Source: Planctomycetaceae bacterium | Lineage (GTDB): Bacteria; Planctomycetota; Planctomycetia; Pirellulales; Thermoguttaceae | Length of the DNA: 64,000 nt | Direction: 5' to 3' | Assembly: GCA_031277105.1 (NCBI GenBank) | Contig: JAISLW010000268.1 | Coordinates: 34,698 to 98,697 of the forward strand | In this document: one piece after another, positions 49,908-57,930 of the stretch | Numbering within the stretch: the stretch's first letter is position 1 | How the letters are laid out: every line of letters begins with the position of its first letter | Position numbers and translations under genes: made by a program | The notes under the pieces: generated by a model | What the model was told of the DNA's origin: nothing | The model's database searches: none | What the model saw: the letters and a program-made list of their open reading frames with translations, nothing else

Positions 49908-50605
49908 CTGTCGTGTATGTTATTGTTCTTATTTTGTGTGATGTTTTTTTGGTTTTCGTATTCGAAGTGGCAAGCAAACATTAAGTTACAAAGGGCGTGC
50001 GAAAGATGCGGCTCACTTTTATCATCTTGTAAAAACAAAAAAATATGACGTATAGCATGATTTAATATATCATCGGTAGGAAATCCTTTTTTCCAATTAT
50101 TTTTTCCGTACTTAGTCTCGCCTTGTTTGAACACCATTGCAGCAAGTTCCAACGCTTTCGGCGGCAATAAATGATACGCTACATTATCTGCATCAATTGA
50201 ACGTTTAGCGCCAGATGCGAATTGTTTCATTTTTATTTCGTTTTCTGTTTTCATTTTCGGTTCTGTTTTTAGTTCAGCGTCGTCAAAAGGTTCAGCGTCA
50301 ACGCAAAAATACTCTTGGGAAAAGCAATCAATAATAATAGGTACATGCGGATATAATTCTTGTAACTTATTGACGACATCCTGAAAAGTTATAAAAAAAA
50401 CTGTACCCGATTGATTTGACAAATTTTTTAGAATCCACACATCATTCGACGCACGCTGTCTTATATACTCTTTTTTTAATTTCATAACAACTTCTTTTTT
50501 TCCTCGATTGTAACGTGAAATCACGTGTACGTTTGGTCGGACAGCATTTATTTCTAGGTAATCGTCGAGCGTATCGTCAGGCGATTGTTTAATTATAGAT
50601 TTCAT
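49859..50605 (-). CDS. Two-domain protein with DUF5664-like C-terminal domain
   Basis: 248 residues. Residues 1-125 carry IKQSPDDTLDDYLEINAVRP and ELYPHVPIIIDCF, shared with the protein at 54239. Residues about 130-222 (YHLLPPKALELAAMVFKQGE, TKYGKNNWKKGFPTDDILNH, SHALCNLMFACHFEYE) match the DUF5664 pattern, often labelled dATP/dGTP diphosphohydrolase-like in phages. The last 17 residues (STIVKINDTSAIVEV) are encoded by the repeat hairpins rather than the domain. Confidence 0.65.
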   Translation of the reverse strand: MKSIIKQSPDDTLDDYLEINAVRPNVHVISRYNRGKKEVVMKLKKEYIRQRASNDVWILKNLSNQSGTVFFITFQDVVNKLQELYPHVPIIIDCFSQEYFCVDAEPFDDAELKTEPKMKTENEIKMKQFASGAKRSIDADNVAYHLLPPKALELAAMVFKQGETKYGKNNWKKGFPTDDILNHAIRHIFLFLQDDKSEPHLSHALCNLMFACHFEYENQKNITQNKNNNIHDRSTIVKINDTSAIVEV

Positions 50606-50699
50606 ATAATTAGGGGAAGGGTAATGTGTATTGTTTTTAGGGACAAGGGAAACAATTTGAAAATACGATCTTTAATTATGTATTCCGTAATCCCTTGTT

Positions 50700-50993
50700 T
50701 TATGTATTTTCGCAAACAAATAAGTAATTTTTATATGCTGATTGTGTTCTCATCCAGTCAATTGTATCTTCAAATGTTTTAAATCGCCAAGTTGTCCATT
50801 GGCGAGGAGTAGGACTAATGATAAGAGCGAACGGTTTCGTTGGATCGCTTAACTTTGCTACCTCTGGATCGTTTTCGTACAAAAATCCTAACAGATGTTT
50901 ATGACCGTCTAACTCTTGGAAAGTCAATTGATACGTACTTATATGTCCTATAATTCCGTCAAGTCTTTCGATTAATATGCAGGGTAATCCCAT
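50700..50993 (-). CDS. Small hypothetical protein
   Basis: 97 residues: PCILIERLDGIIGHISTYQL, FALIISPTPRQWTTWRFKTF. Beta then helix. Not recognised; possibly a very diverged member of the small paralogous family. Confidence 0.55.
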   Translation of the reverse strand: MGLPCILIERLDGIIGHISTYQLTFQELDGHKHLLGFLYENDPEVAKLSDPTKPFALIISPTPRQWTTWRFKTFEDTIDWMRTQSAYKNYLFVCENT

Positions 50994-51035
50994 AATTTAA
51001 TTAATGTTTTTATTATTCCCTTTACTTGTTTCATT

Positions 51036-51260
51036 TTAATTCTCTACTGGGTTTAACGTTATTTTTGTTACAAATTCCATATATTTTTTAACAGCGAAAC
51101 TGAATATTTCGTTACAAAAATCCAATTCAACGTAGCGTTCAAATAGTTTGTCATTCTGGATTAAATCGTTTATTTTTACTGTTACGATATTATTTCTATG
51201 TTCCTGTAAAAGTTTATCGTACTTTGGGACATATTTTTTACAAAACGATATTAAGTCCAT
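51036..51260 (-). CDS. Small protein with LIxFCKKY N-terminal module
   Basis: 74 residues. MDLISFCKKYVPKYDKLLQE and RYVELDFCNEIFSFAVKK match the first 75 residues of the protein at 62887 (MNLIEFCKRYVSNYENRLNR; LEMRFCNNVFEECL). There the module is fused to another small domain; here it stands alone. Confidence 0.6.
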   Translation of the reverse strand: MDLISFCKKYVPKYDKLLQEHRNNIVTVKINDLIQNDKLFERYVELDFCNEIFSFAVKKYMEFVTKITLNPVEN

Positions 51261-51280
51261 TTTATATTTTCCTTTCTTTT

Positions 51281-52003
51281 TTAATTATTTAGTTGGAGCA
51301 TCGTAGTAGAAAAACCAAACTGGATTGAGTACGCGATCAAGAACAAACAAATCGGGATTAAATCTGATTCGGCGATCCAATTGGAAGTTACAAAATCGGG
51401 TAAATTGGAAGTTACAAGTAACGTTAATGAGTTTATACGGAAAAGCCCGTTTTTACTTTGAGCGTTAAACGATTGGGAATTATTCAGCAAGTAGGAACAC
51501 AATTTCGTAATGGCTGCTGCAAACGCAATCCGTGAAAAATCGGTATAGCCTTGAGTACTGCCGTAAATAACAATTTCTTTTATCGGTTTTCCGTCATGTT
51601 TCAAAACATGGTCGGAACAAACGATAATAGAATCACGATATGAGTATAGCTTGGTTTTGCCTGATTTTTTGCAATATTTTGAAGCGGTTCTATAAAAATT
51701 TTGGAATAAATCGAATTGCGCGTCAGTCAAACATCCTTCTTTATTCAATTTGATTTTGTACTGTTTGCGTAACGTTGACCACACAGATTTTACGATAGGA
51801 CGCAACAACGAACCTATCTTAAATTTATCCGTATTGCAATCAACAAAAATACTGTCAAACGCAAAAGGACTGACAATCCCCAAAGCGTCAACAATATCAA
51901 ATAGACTCGCATCTGAATTATCAGTCAAACATTTGTACTGTTCCCAAGCGTAAGGTAAAACAATTACGCTAGTTTCACCACTCTGATTCTTTTGACTAGA
52001 CAT
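51281..52003 (-). CDS. Hypothetical protein
   Basis: 240 residues from ATG 52003 (GGAG, 7 bases before). Helical, with GSLLRPIVKSVWSTLRKQYK and FQNFYRTASKYCKKSGKTKL basic segments and a hydrophobic C-terminus. Not recognised. A P2 promoter lies about 90 bases upstream. Confidence 0.6.
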   Translation of the reverse strand: MSSQKNQSGETSVIVLPYAWEQYKCLTDNSDASLFDIVDALGIVSPFAFDSIFVDCNTDKFKIGSLLRPIVKSVWSTLRKQYKIKLNKEGCLTDAQFDLFQNFYRTASKYCKKSGKTKLYSYRDSIIVCSDHVLKHDGKPIKEIVIYGSTQGYTDFSRIAFAAAITKLCSYLLNNSQSFNAQSKNGLFRINSLTLLVTSNLPDFVTSNWIAESDLIPICLFLIAYSIQFGFSTTMLQLNN

Positions 52004-52093
52004 GTTCAAACTCCATAAAATATAAATTTACTGCGCGCTCATCGATCAAATTAATTTTTCTAAATCAACCTGATTGAATAGTTACTAATTTAA

Positions 52094-52117
52094 TATGCCA
52101 ATAAGCGGCGAAAAATT
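52094..52117 (-). promoter_or_regulatory. P2-type promoter
   Basis: Minus strand: AATTTT, 12 bases, GGCATATTAA. Directed at 52003; overlaps the stop of the gene at 52116. Confidence 0.6.
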
Positions 52118-52496
52118 AATGAAATTTTGATACTGGGTCATATTTCCGATTTGTTTTAACTTTCACGACGTAACTTTTACGTTTACGAAAATGAAAACAA
52201 TTTTTTTTAACGTTACTGACAAAGTAAACATTAACGTCAAAATCATCAGCGTAATAATTAGCGATAAAATTAAAGACCAATTCTTGGAATTTAACGGCGT
52301 AATCGTCAAACGTTTCGTAATGGTCATATTGACATATTCCGTCAAAATCTTGCGTACAAAACAATTCATGCGTTACACGACAATTTTGAAAATTATCTTT
52401 ATCATGTTTTATAACGCCGATACGTCTATCGCCGAGATAAACGTATGTTTTGAGTTTGTATTGATGTCTAAAAACTAAATTAAACGTCGCTGCCAT
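52116..52496 (-). CDS. Small paralogous-family protein
   Basis: 126 residues: FNLVFRHQYKLKTYVYLGDR, RIGVIKHDKDNFQN, a helix YETFDDYAVKFQELVFNFIA, then YYADDFDVNVYF. It aligns with the next gene (FNLVFLYFPYLNAHSVLLGN; FYLDDFDICVLF), so the pair is a tandem duplication. Unknown function. Confidence 0.65.
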   Translation of the reverse strand: MAATFNLVFRHQYKLKTYVYLGDRRIGVIKHDKDNFQNCRVTHELFCTQDFDGICQYDHYETFDDYAVKFQELVFNFIANYYADDFDVNVYFVSNVKKNCFHFRKRKSYVVKVKTNRKYDPVSKFH

Positions 52497-52498
52497 TT

Positions 52499-52867
52499 TT
52501 ATCTCTTATGTTTACATTCGCAAATATAACCTTTGATTTTACGAAAACGTAAATCATCCTTTTTTATCGGTCTATTAAATAATACACAAATATCAAAATC
52601 GTCAAGATAAAACTGTCCCAAAAAATCTGACACAATTTTGACCAATCTGTCTACACATTCGCGAAACGTTGCGTAATATTCTTTTGATACTAATCCTTTA
52701 ATGTTATGCTCTAAACGCCATTTATTCCTATTGTTTTTTTTGGGGCGCCATTTACGCTGCTTATATTTTGGAATGCTTAATCTACAAATAGGCTTATTGC
52801 CCAACAAAACACTATGCGCATTTAAGTACGGAAAGTACAAAAAAACTAAATTAAATTTCGCTTTCAT
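52499..52867 (-). CDS. Small paralogous-family protein
   Basis: 122 residues; tandem paralog of the preceding entry, 2 bases away. It has a Lys/Arg-rich insertion (KYKQRKWRPKKNNRNKWRLE) in place of the acidic loop. Basic overall, which could suit nucleic-acid contact (inference). Upstream is a run of CATTT repeats near 52868-52897. Confidence 0.65.
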   Translation of the reverse strand: MKAKFNLVFLYFPYLNAHSVLLGNKPICRLSIPKYKQRKWRPKKNNRNKWRLEHNIKGLVSKEYYATFRECVDRLVKIVSDFLGQFYLDDFDICVLFNRPIKKDDLRFRKIKGYICECKHKR

Positions 52868-52894
52868 TTTTATCTCATTTCATTTCATTTCATT

Positions 52895-53197
52895 TCATTC
52901 CACAATTTCTGTACGGAACACGAATTCAAAATTACAAATAGTTGTCAAGAATCCTGTATAATAATTTTCTACTTTCTGTACTGCTGCGGTCAATCTAGGA
53001 TACTTTGCGTTGCCAAATGGATTGAAACGGTTGAATAACCCTTCAATAACGTAATTCCCATTTATGCAGTAAATCACAGCAATTCGCCGCTTGTGAACAG
53101 ATACGGCATAATCGTTTTCGACCGCTGCTGGTAAATCTGCACAACTTCTAACAATACGCTCAACTCTCATAACGAATTCAGGTTTAGAATTATCCAT
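52895..53197 (-). CDS. Small paralogous-family protein
   Basis: 100 residues: NDYAVSVHKRRIAVIYCING, then VQKVENYYTGFLTTICNFEF and VFRTEIV. It matches the protein at 53908 (YDVRIHNWLIATIHYQNN; HMLTSMCNFDFEFSLKV). Unknown function. Confidence 0.65.
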   Translation of the reverse strand: MDNSKPEFVMRVERIVRSCADLPAAVENDYAVSVHKRRIAVIYCINGNYVIEGLFNRFNPFGNAKYPRLTAAVQKVENYYTGFLTTICNFEFVFRTEIVE

Positions 53198-53215
53198 TTT
53201 TTAATCTCCTTTGTT

Positions 53216-53437
53216 TTATTTGTACATTTGTTCATACAATCGATTTTTTATTCGATGTACTAATTTGTACTGCAAACCGTCGTAATATTCTTTACTGAAT
53301 ACTTCGGTATGAGTATCGCGCCAATCTACATATCTTTGATACTTATCGAAATTGTTTTTTACAAATTGTTTTAATTCAATTGTTTCCTCAACTACTGCGT
53401 TTACATTCGGGTTTTTAATATTATCTAATTGTTTCAT
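53216..53437 (-). CDS. Small hypothetical protein
   Basis: 73 residues, helical and charged (EETIELKQFVKNNFDKYQRY). It overlaps the upstream gene by 4 bases (ATGA). Not recognised. Confidence 0.6.
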   Translation of the reverse strand: MKQLDNIKNPNVNAVVEETIELKQFVKNNFDKYQRYVDWRDTHTEVFSKEYYDGLQYKLVHRIKNRLYEQMYK

Positions 53438-53784
53438 TTTTTAAATCTTCTCGTGTAATCATAAATATCGTCTATTATCCAATCGACTGTTACGTTGCAA
53501 CGAATTAGCATATCGCGGAACAATATCGGACAATGACTCGAATAATCATGATGCTGACAACGTTTTTCTTTATGCCTGACTAGGATAAGGCGGATCGTAT
53601 GATTGTTGTTTTCGTCCAGATAAGGGCATTTTGCACAAACTATATCAAACAAATTACCCATCACAAACTCGACATACGTTTGGTTGAACGCTCGCTTTGG
53701 AACAGTACCGCGTTTGACTACATAAGTTTGGTGATAATATCCTTTGAACTCGTCTTTATGCGTCTTGATTACGTCGTATATCAT
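53434..53784 (-). CDS. Small cysteine/histidine-containing hypothetical protein
   Basis: 116 residues. IVCAKCPYLDENNNHTIRLI and RHKEKRCQHHDYSSHCPILF contain clustered Cys and His that could form a zinc site (inference). Not recognised. Confidence 0.6.
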   Translation of the reverse strand: MIYDVIKTHKDEFKGYYHQTYVVKRGTVPKRAFNQTYVEFVMGNLFDIVCAKCPYLDENNNHTIRLILVRHKEKRCQHHDYSSHCPILFRDMLIRCNVTVDWIIDDIYDYTRRFKK

Positions 53785-53795
53785 ATAATTACAAT

Positions 53796-53927
53796 TTATG
53801 ATTCTATTGACCGTTTAGTCTCGCTCATTAATTCTGACAGCATTTTGTTAGCGATTTCTAACGTTTTTTGTATCGCCTCCGCCTCCACATCAAAAATCAA
53901 ATTCAACTTAAATACAGGACGACTCAT
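53796..53927 (-). CDS. Very small coiled-coil protein
   Basis: 43 residues (MSRPVFKLNLIFDVEAEAIQ, then KTLEIANKMLSELMSETKRS). The ATG is preceded by GGAGACTCCC and overlaps the end of the upstream gene by 20 bases. Clear protein-like sequence with a leucine-rich helix. Confidence 0.6.
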   Translation of the reverse strand: MSRPVFKLNLIFDVEAEAIQKTLEIANKMLSELMSETKRSIES

Positions 53928-54246
53928 GGGAGTCTCCATTATATTTTTTAACTTTTAACGAAAATTCAAAATCAAAATTACACATGCTTGTCAGCATGTG
54001 CTTAACAAAAGTAACCAACGCCTTGATAGCGTTATCCAAAGTAGCATACGAACCGCTTATCAGAATATTTTGCATTCCAAAGAACTCAATGTTATACGTA
54101 TTGTTATTTTGGTAATGGATCGTAGCGATTAACCAATTATGAATTCGCACGTCGTAATCGCCATGTTCCGTATCAGCCTGTTGAACATTGCGAACAGGAC
54201 AAACGCTCATAATAAACTTTGCCTTCTTAATACTCACGTTAAACAT
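53908..54246 (-). CDS. Small paralogous-family protein
   Basis: 112 residues: HGDYDVRIHNWLIATIHYQN, DNAIKALVTFVKHMLTSMCN, FDFEFSLKVKKY. It matches the protein at 52895. It overlaps the upstream gene by 8 bases. Confidence 0.65.
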   Translation of the reverse strand: MFNVSIKKAKFIMSVCPVRNVQQADTEHGDYDVRIHNWLIATIHYQNNNTYNIEFFGMQNILISGSYATLDNAIKALVTFVKHMLTSMCNFDFEFSLKVKKYNGDSHESSCI

Positions 54247-54520
54247 CGTTATTCTCCTTTAGTTTGAAAAGTGGTTTTGCAATCACGTTGAATATATCAG
54301 CAGCGTTAAAACCCCAAATAATTATTGGGGTATGTCTGTAACGCTTTTGTATTATGTCAACGATGTGATGGAATGTATCTGTCACATGCGGTGATTGACC
54401 ATTACGAAAATCCATTTTCCAATAAACGTAGTTGCGCGTGCTTCTTATTACTGATGCGATAAAGCCGTCGTCTATCGTATCAGTCGGCGATTGTTTGATC
54501 GTTGCGTTCATTGTTTTCAT
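54239..54520 (-). CDS. IKQSP-family small protein
   Basis: 93 residues: ATIKQSPTDTIDDGFIASVI, then YRHTPIIIWGFNAADIFNVI. It matches the N-terminal domain of the protein at 49859, which carries an added DUF5664-like domain. A stand-alone version of that module. Confidence 0.65.
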   Translation of the reverse strand: MKTMNATIKQSPTDTIDDGFIASVIRSTRNYVYWKMDFRNGQSPHVTDTFHHIVDIIQKRYRHTPIIIWGFNAADIFNVIAKPLFKLKENNDV

Positions 54521-54585
54521 TTTTGTTTTCGGGTTTTAATCGGAATTACTTCTTTTACTTTCGTTATCGTTACTAATTTTCTCAT
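54517..54585 (-). pseudogene. Truncated copy of the RNA ligase 5' end
   Basis: 22 codons, MRKLVTITKVKEVIPIKTRK and two more, then TGA. It matches the first 17 residues of the RNA ligase at 41409 (MRKLATVTKVKELRPIEG), with similar DNA. It overlaps the next ATG by 4 bases, so it now acts as a short leader reading frame. Confidence 0.6.
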
Positions 54586-54608
54586 AAGTTAAAATTTGAT
54601 TGAAATAA

Positions 54609-54632
54609 TATGCTGTTGACCGTATTGGAATT
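54609..54632 (-). promoter_or_regulatory. P2-type promoter (variant)
   Basis: Minus strand: AATTCC, 12 bases, AGCATATTAT. Reads toward the ligase remnant and the gene at 54520. Confidence 0.5.
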
Positions 54633-54677
54633 ATTACAAAACCAAAAATATTTTTAGATTTTTTTGGATAAATAATA

Positions 54678-54780
54678 TTGGCATTGAAACGAAACTGGTT
54701 ATAATAATTATCAACTCGTCAAGTAACGACGTTATACTTCTATTTTTGTAGAAGTAACATTAATTTCTACTATTGTAGAT
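54678..54780 (+). ncRNA. Plus-strand small RNA cassette ending in a perfect Cas12a-repeat-like hairpin
   Basis: TTGGCA at 54678, 16 bases, TATAAT at 54700-54705, predicted start near 54712. Then CGTC and GACG arms, a hairpin with arms ATACTTCTA and TAGAAGTA, and TAATTTCTACTATTGTAGAT exactly at 54761-54780. It continues antisense into the gene ending at 54780. The cleanest copy in the window. Confidence 0.75.
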
Positions 54781-54977
54781 TAACTTTCATCGGCTGTTTC
54801 ATAGCCGTCGTCGGCAGCGTCGTTGTACGCGCAACCGTCAGTACTATAAAAGAGTGTGAATTCATTTAGATCGTTATCCGAATTTTCGATTTCAACGGTT
54901 TCATTTGGCGCTAACGTTACGCTGCCGTTACGTCCAAAATTTTCGGAACGTACTATAGTTAATTCCACTTGTAACAT
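54780..54977 (-). CDS. Small acidic protein
   Basis: 65 residues from ATG 54977 (GGAG, 9 bases before). It starts MLQVELTIVRSENFGRNGSV and ends in an acidic tail (DAADDGYETADES). Not recognised. Behind a P1 promoter with the conserved leader hairpin. Confidence 0.6.
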   Translation of the reverse strand: MLQVELTIVRSENFGRNGSVTLAPNETVEIENSDNDLNEFTLFYSTDGCAYNDAADDGYETADES

Positions 54978-54979
54978 AA

Positions 54980-55097
54980 TTTCTAACTCCAAAAAAAGTT
55001 TAATGTTTGTTGCGAATTAAGTATTACCAATAACGCCGTAAGTAACATTTAATTCTTATAGTTACATTATATTGATATAACGAAACAATCAAAGTAA
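54980..55097 (-). promoter_or_regulatory. P1 promoter with 5'-UTR hairpin
   Basis: Minus strand: TTGATT, 15 bases, TATAAT at 55066-55092, then a diverged copy of the leader hairpin near 55014-55053. Confidence 0.6.
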
Positions 55098-55150
55098 AAA
55101 TTATAAATTTTGTTGAAATAAATTTGTTTATAATCGTACAATTTACGACG

Positions 55151-55831
55151 TTACGCTTCTATTAAAGATATTTCGCAATTAGTTATTTTGGATTTGATGT
55201 AATTTGTGATAACGTCTAAATTATCTTTTAAGTTTGTATTGGAATTACTTGGAATAACGTCGATGTACGGTACGCCAGCTGTACGTAATTGTACGTGGAA
55301 TTCGAGTAAATCTTTGTTTGTTGCGACTTGCGCGTTGACGTTGCCTATATTTGCGGAATTAAACAATATTGCAGCGCTGTATTGATTGTACTTCAAAACA
55401 ACAATGTGTTTATAATCGTTTAACGATTGTAACGTTTCCAATCTGCGTTTAATTTTATCAATAATTTTAATCGCTGATTGACCAACCGTATTTAACTCTT
55501 CGATTACTGTTTCGAGAAAACGGATGTCGTTATTCAAACACGGTCGACCTTTAATATCATTATTAGTTACGTTGACGTATTCTTGTTTCCCGCACGGTTG
55601 ATACAATATAGAAAAATCAGTCAAACGGAACTCATTTTGTAAACAATTGATCGCTTCGTCGAAATCTCTGGCGATTAAACAGCGCCGCCCGCCGTACTCT
55701 ATAACGATATAATAATTACCGTATATATCATTCCAGATATAACCTATCTTTTCGTTGATTGAAACGCTATCGTCACGTTTCACACTCCAATGACCATTAC
55801 CCGAATATGTAATTTTTATTGTATTACTCAC
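55151..55831 (-). CDS. Hypothetical protein, small-family-like N-terminus
   Basis: 226 residues. The start (IKITYSGNGHWSVKRDDSVS, EKIGYIWNDIYGNYYIVIEY) fits the small paralogous pattern. The second half begins with a coiled coil (LETVIEELNTVGQSAIKIID) and ends with YIKSKITNCEISLIEA. It may be two family domains fused. Confidence 0.6.
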   Translation of the reverse strand: MSNTIKITYSGNGHWSVKRDDSVSINEKIGYIWNDIYGNYYIVIEYGGRRCLIARDFDEAINCLQNEFRLTDFSILYQPCGKQEYVNVTNNDIKGRPCLNNDIRFLETVIEELNTVGQSAIKIIDKIKRRLETLQSLNDYKHIVVLKYNQYSAAILFNSANIGNVNAQVATNKDLLEFHVQLRTAGVPYIDVIPSNSNTNLKDNLDVITNYIKSKITNCEISLIEA

Positions 55832-55858
55832 ACTACCTCCTTTAACGTTATATTTCTA

Positions 55859-56653
55859 TTAAATATTACTATCGTAAATTACGTTATCTGACGCAACAAA
55901 CGGAATAATAATAGGTACATCAGGATAACGGTTATGCAAGAACTCTATTACTTTTTCCCAATTGTTAAAATTTATTGTGTGCGATTTATCGCTAGACACA
56001 ATTACGTCCCATTGATTGTCGTTATTGACAATCTTAATTACAAAATCGCGCACGTGCGCCGTACAAAGAAACACAATATATTTCTTATCAGATCGTTGTA
56101 CTATTTCGACGTATCTGCTAAACGGGATTTCATTACATTTTGGAAAAACAATTTTATGTACAACTATTTGACTATTTATGCGATTTCGACGGGCTATAAA
56201 CTCTTCACGTAAATTTTGTACAGGTTCTTTTTCACCAACAACATTGTTGAATTGCGACAACGGTTTTGTTGTTTCTACTTTTTCAAGCGATTGCTCATTT
56301 GCGATAGCGGATTCTGTAAATTGACGTACTGTTCTGACTAATTCTTGAAACGGGTCGCAATCTTTTTTCCAACCCGTGAACCGTGATACAACTTTTGACC
56401 ACGCACAAACGTACCGTAATTTACCCGTTATACGAAACGTATATTCGTACTTGCCGTTCAAATCACCTGTACATCGTAAATTATCCAACCGTATTTCACC
56501 GAACACCAAAAAAATACGCCGCAATTCAATTTCAGGGAAACGAGCGCGGAAAATATCCAATTTAGCGCCGTTTACAGTTTGAACTGTCGGCATTACTGAT
56601 ACTTCCATATCCCACAACGGAACATCGCCAAAACTACATAATAACCACGACAT
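55859..56653 (-). CDS. Hypothetical two-domain protein
   Basis: 264 residues. The N-terminal 110 (ELRRIFLVFGEIRLDNLRCT, YTFRITGKLRYVCAWSKVVS) are unrecognised. The C-terminal half ends EFLHNRYPDVPIIIPFVASD, matching the end of the IKQSP module (RYRHTPIIIWGF; LYPHVPIIIDCF). So the module occurs in three different contexts at 49.9, 54.2 and 55.9 kb. Confidence 0.6.
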   Translation of the reverse strand: MSWLLCSFGDVPLWDMEVSVMPTVQTVNGAKLDIFRARFPEIELRRIFLVFGEIRLDNLRCTGDLNGKYEYTFRITGKLRYVCAWSKVVSRFTGWKKDCDPFQELVRTVRQFTESAIANEQSLEKVETTKPLSQFNNVVGEKEPVQNLREEFIARRNRINSQIVVHKIVFPKCNEIPFSRYVEIVQRSDKKYIVFLCTAHVRDFVIKIVNNDNQWDVIVSSDKSHTINFNNWEKVIEFLHNRYPDVPIIIPFVASDNVIYDSNI

Positions 56654-56719
56654 TTTTATACTCCCTGCTACTAAAAATAATCAACAACGCATCAAACACG
56701 TAACGTTTGACTAGTCACG

Positions 56720-56744
56720 TATGCCAACAACTCGATCAAGAATT
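56720..56744 (-). promoter_or_regulatory. P2-type promoter
   Basis: Minus strand: AATTCT, 13 bases, GGCATACGTG; reads toward 56653. Confidence 0.55.
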
Positions 56745-57047
56745 AATCGATAATTGTCCGTTTTGTAACAATTGTGTAAAAAAACCCAAAAGCTCAAATG
56801 AAGCACACAACGAAACATCATTGCCAAAATGTAAATGTAACGTTTCCAATACTGTATTTTGTATCAATTGACAACATACCTCCAACGACTTCAATTGACG
56901 ATCCCCGTAAACATCATTAGTCGTAATCTCAAACAACCATTGAAACTCACGATCATATCTAATAAAACCAATACGCCACTTATTGACATATACATCAAAA
57001 CGATTCAAATCGTTTTCCAACTGTCTAAATACCAATTCAACTTGCAT
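56736..57047 (-). CDS. Small paralogous-family protein
   Basis: 103 residues from ATG 57047, chosen by alignment with family members and GGGGTGG upstream; an ATG at 57062 would add five residues. MQVELVFRQLENDLNRFDVY, VNKWRIGFIRYDREFQW, then helix and strand VSLCASFELLGF. One of the clearest members. Confidence 0.65.
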   Translation of the reverse strand: MQVELVFRQLENDLNRFDVYVNKWRIGFIRYDREFQWLFEITTNDVYGDRQLKSLEVCCQLIQNTVLETLHLHFGNDVSLCASFELLGFFTQLLQNGQLSINS

Positions 57048-57123
57048 AGTCAACCACCCCATTAAAAATTTCTAACTTGTAACCAAATCAAAACAGTAGT
57101 AAATTATCACCGTACTAATATTG

Positions 57124-57147
57124 TATGCCACTTTACAACCAAAAATT
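57124..57147 (-). promoter_or_regulatory. P2-type promoter
   Basis: Minus strand: AATTTT, 12 bases, GGCATACAAT; reads toward 57047. Confidence 0.6.
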
Positions 57148-57255
57148 AAATTTATTACCATCCAAATTTGACTCAACAAAACAACTATTGACCATCAATG
57201 TAAACACAAAACAACACACTAAAAAAACAACCGATAACGACCCGATAAAATTCAA

Positions 57256-57720
57256 CCGATCGCTAACGTTTATCGCTAACGTTTATCGCTAACGCTTATC
57301 GCTAACGCTTATCGCTAACGTTTATCGCTAACGTTTATCGCTAACGTTTATCGCTAACGCTTATCGCTAACGCTTACTGCTAACGCTTATCAATAACGCT
57401 TATCGCTAACGTTTATCGCTAACGTTTATCGCTAACGTTTGTTGACCGGTTGACCGATCGCTAACGCTTATCGCTAACGTTTATCGCTAACGCTTATCGC
57501 TAACGCTTATCAATAACGCTTATCGCTAACGCTTATCAATAACGCTTATCGCTAACGCTTATCGCTAACGTTTATCGCTAACGTTTATCGCTAACGTTTG
57601 TTGACCGGTTGACCGATCGCTAACGCTTATCGCTAACGTTTGTTGACCGGTTGACCGATCGCTAACGCTTATCGCTAACGTTTGTTGACCGGTTGACCGA
57701 TCGCTAACACTTATCGCTTA
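57256..57720. repeat. Iteron array, probable replication origin
   Basis: About three dozen copies of the 12-base unit ATCGCTAACGYT with a few ATCAATAACGCT and ACTGCTAACGCT variants. It is interrupted by four copies of TTGACCGGTTGACCGATCGC near the right half. The strict 12-base phase and few variants suggest a protein-binding array. It lies 650 bases from the PrimPol-like gene. Confidence 0.75.
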
Positions 57721-57723
57721 CTG

Positions 57724-57851
57724 CTCTATTACAATTCGACTTGCAATAGAGACATCTGCTAAAGAACACCTGCCAACGACTAAAGAACAATAGAACAATA
57801 AACACTCGCTACACAATCGCTGTTTTGTTACAAGTTGACTTGTAACAAAAC
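57724..57851. repeat. Two inverted repeats beside the iterons
   Basis: CTCTATT ... AATAGAG at 57724-57751, and a perfect 13-base stem GTTTTGTTACAAG with a TTGA loop at 57822-57851. Both contain a similar core (ACAATTCGACTTG and ACAAGTTGACTTG). Possible cruciforms or single-strand initiation sites. Confidence 0.65.
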
Positions 57852-57930
57852 CATCTGACGATGACCACATTAAAGATAACAAAACAACCGATAAAGAATA
57901 ACTTTAACGACATTTCATCGCCACTCCAAA

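Noticed and set aside
31372-54780. The repeat hairpins as ordinary transcription terminators
   Set aside because: They lack a U-run, have a 5-base A/U-rich stem, and several lie in 5' leaders directly after promoters.
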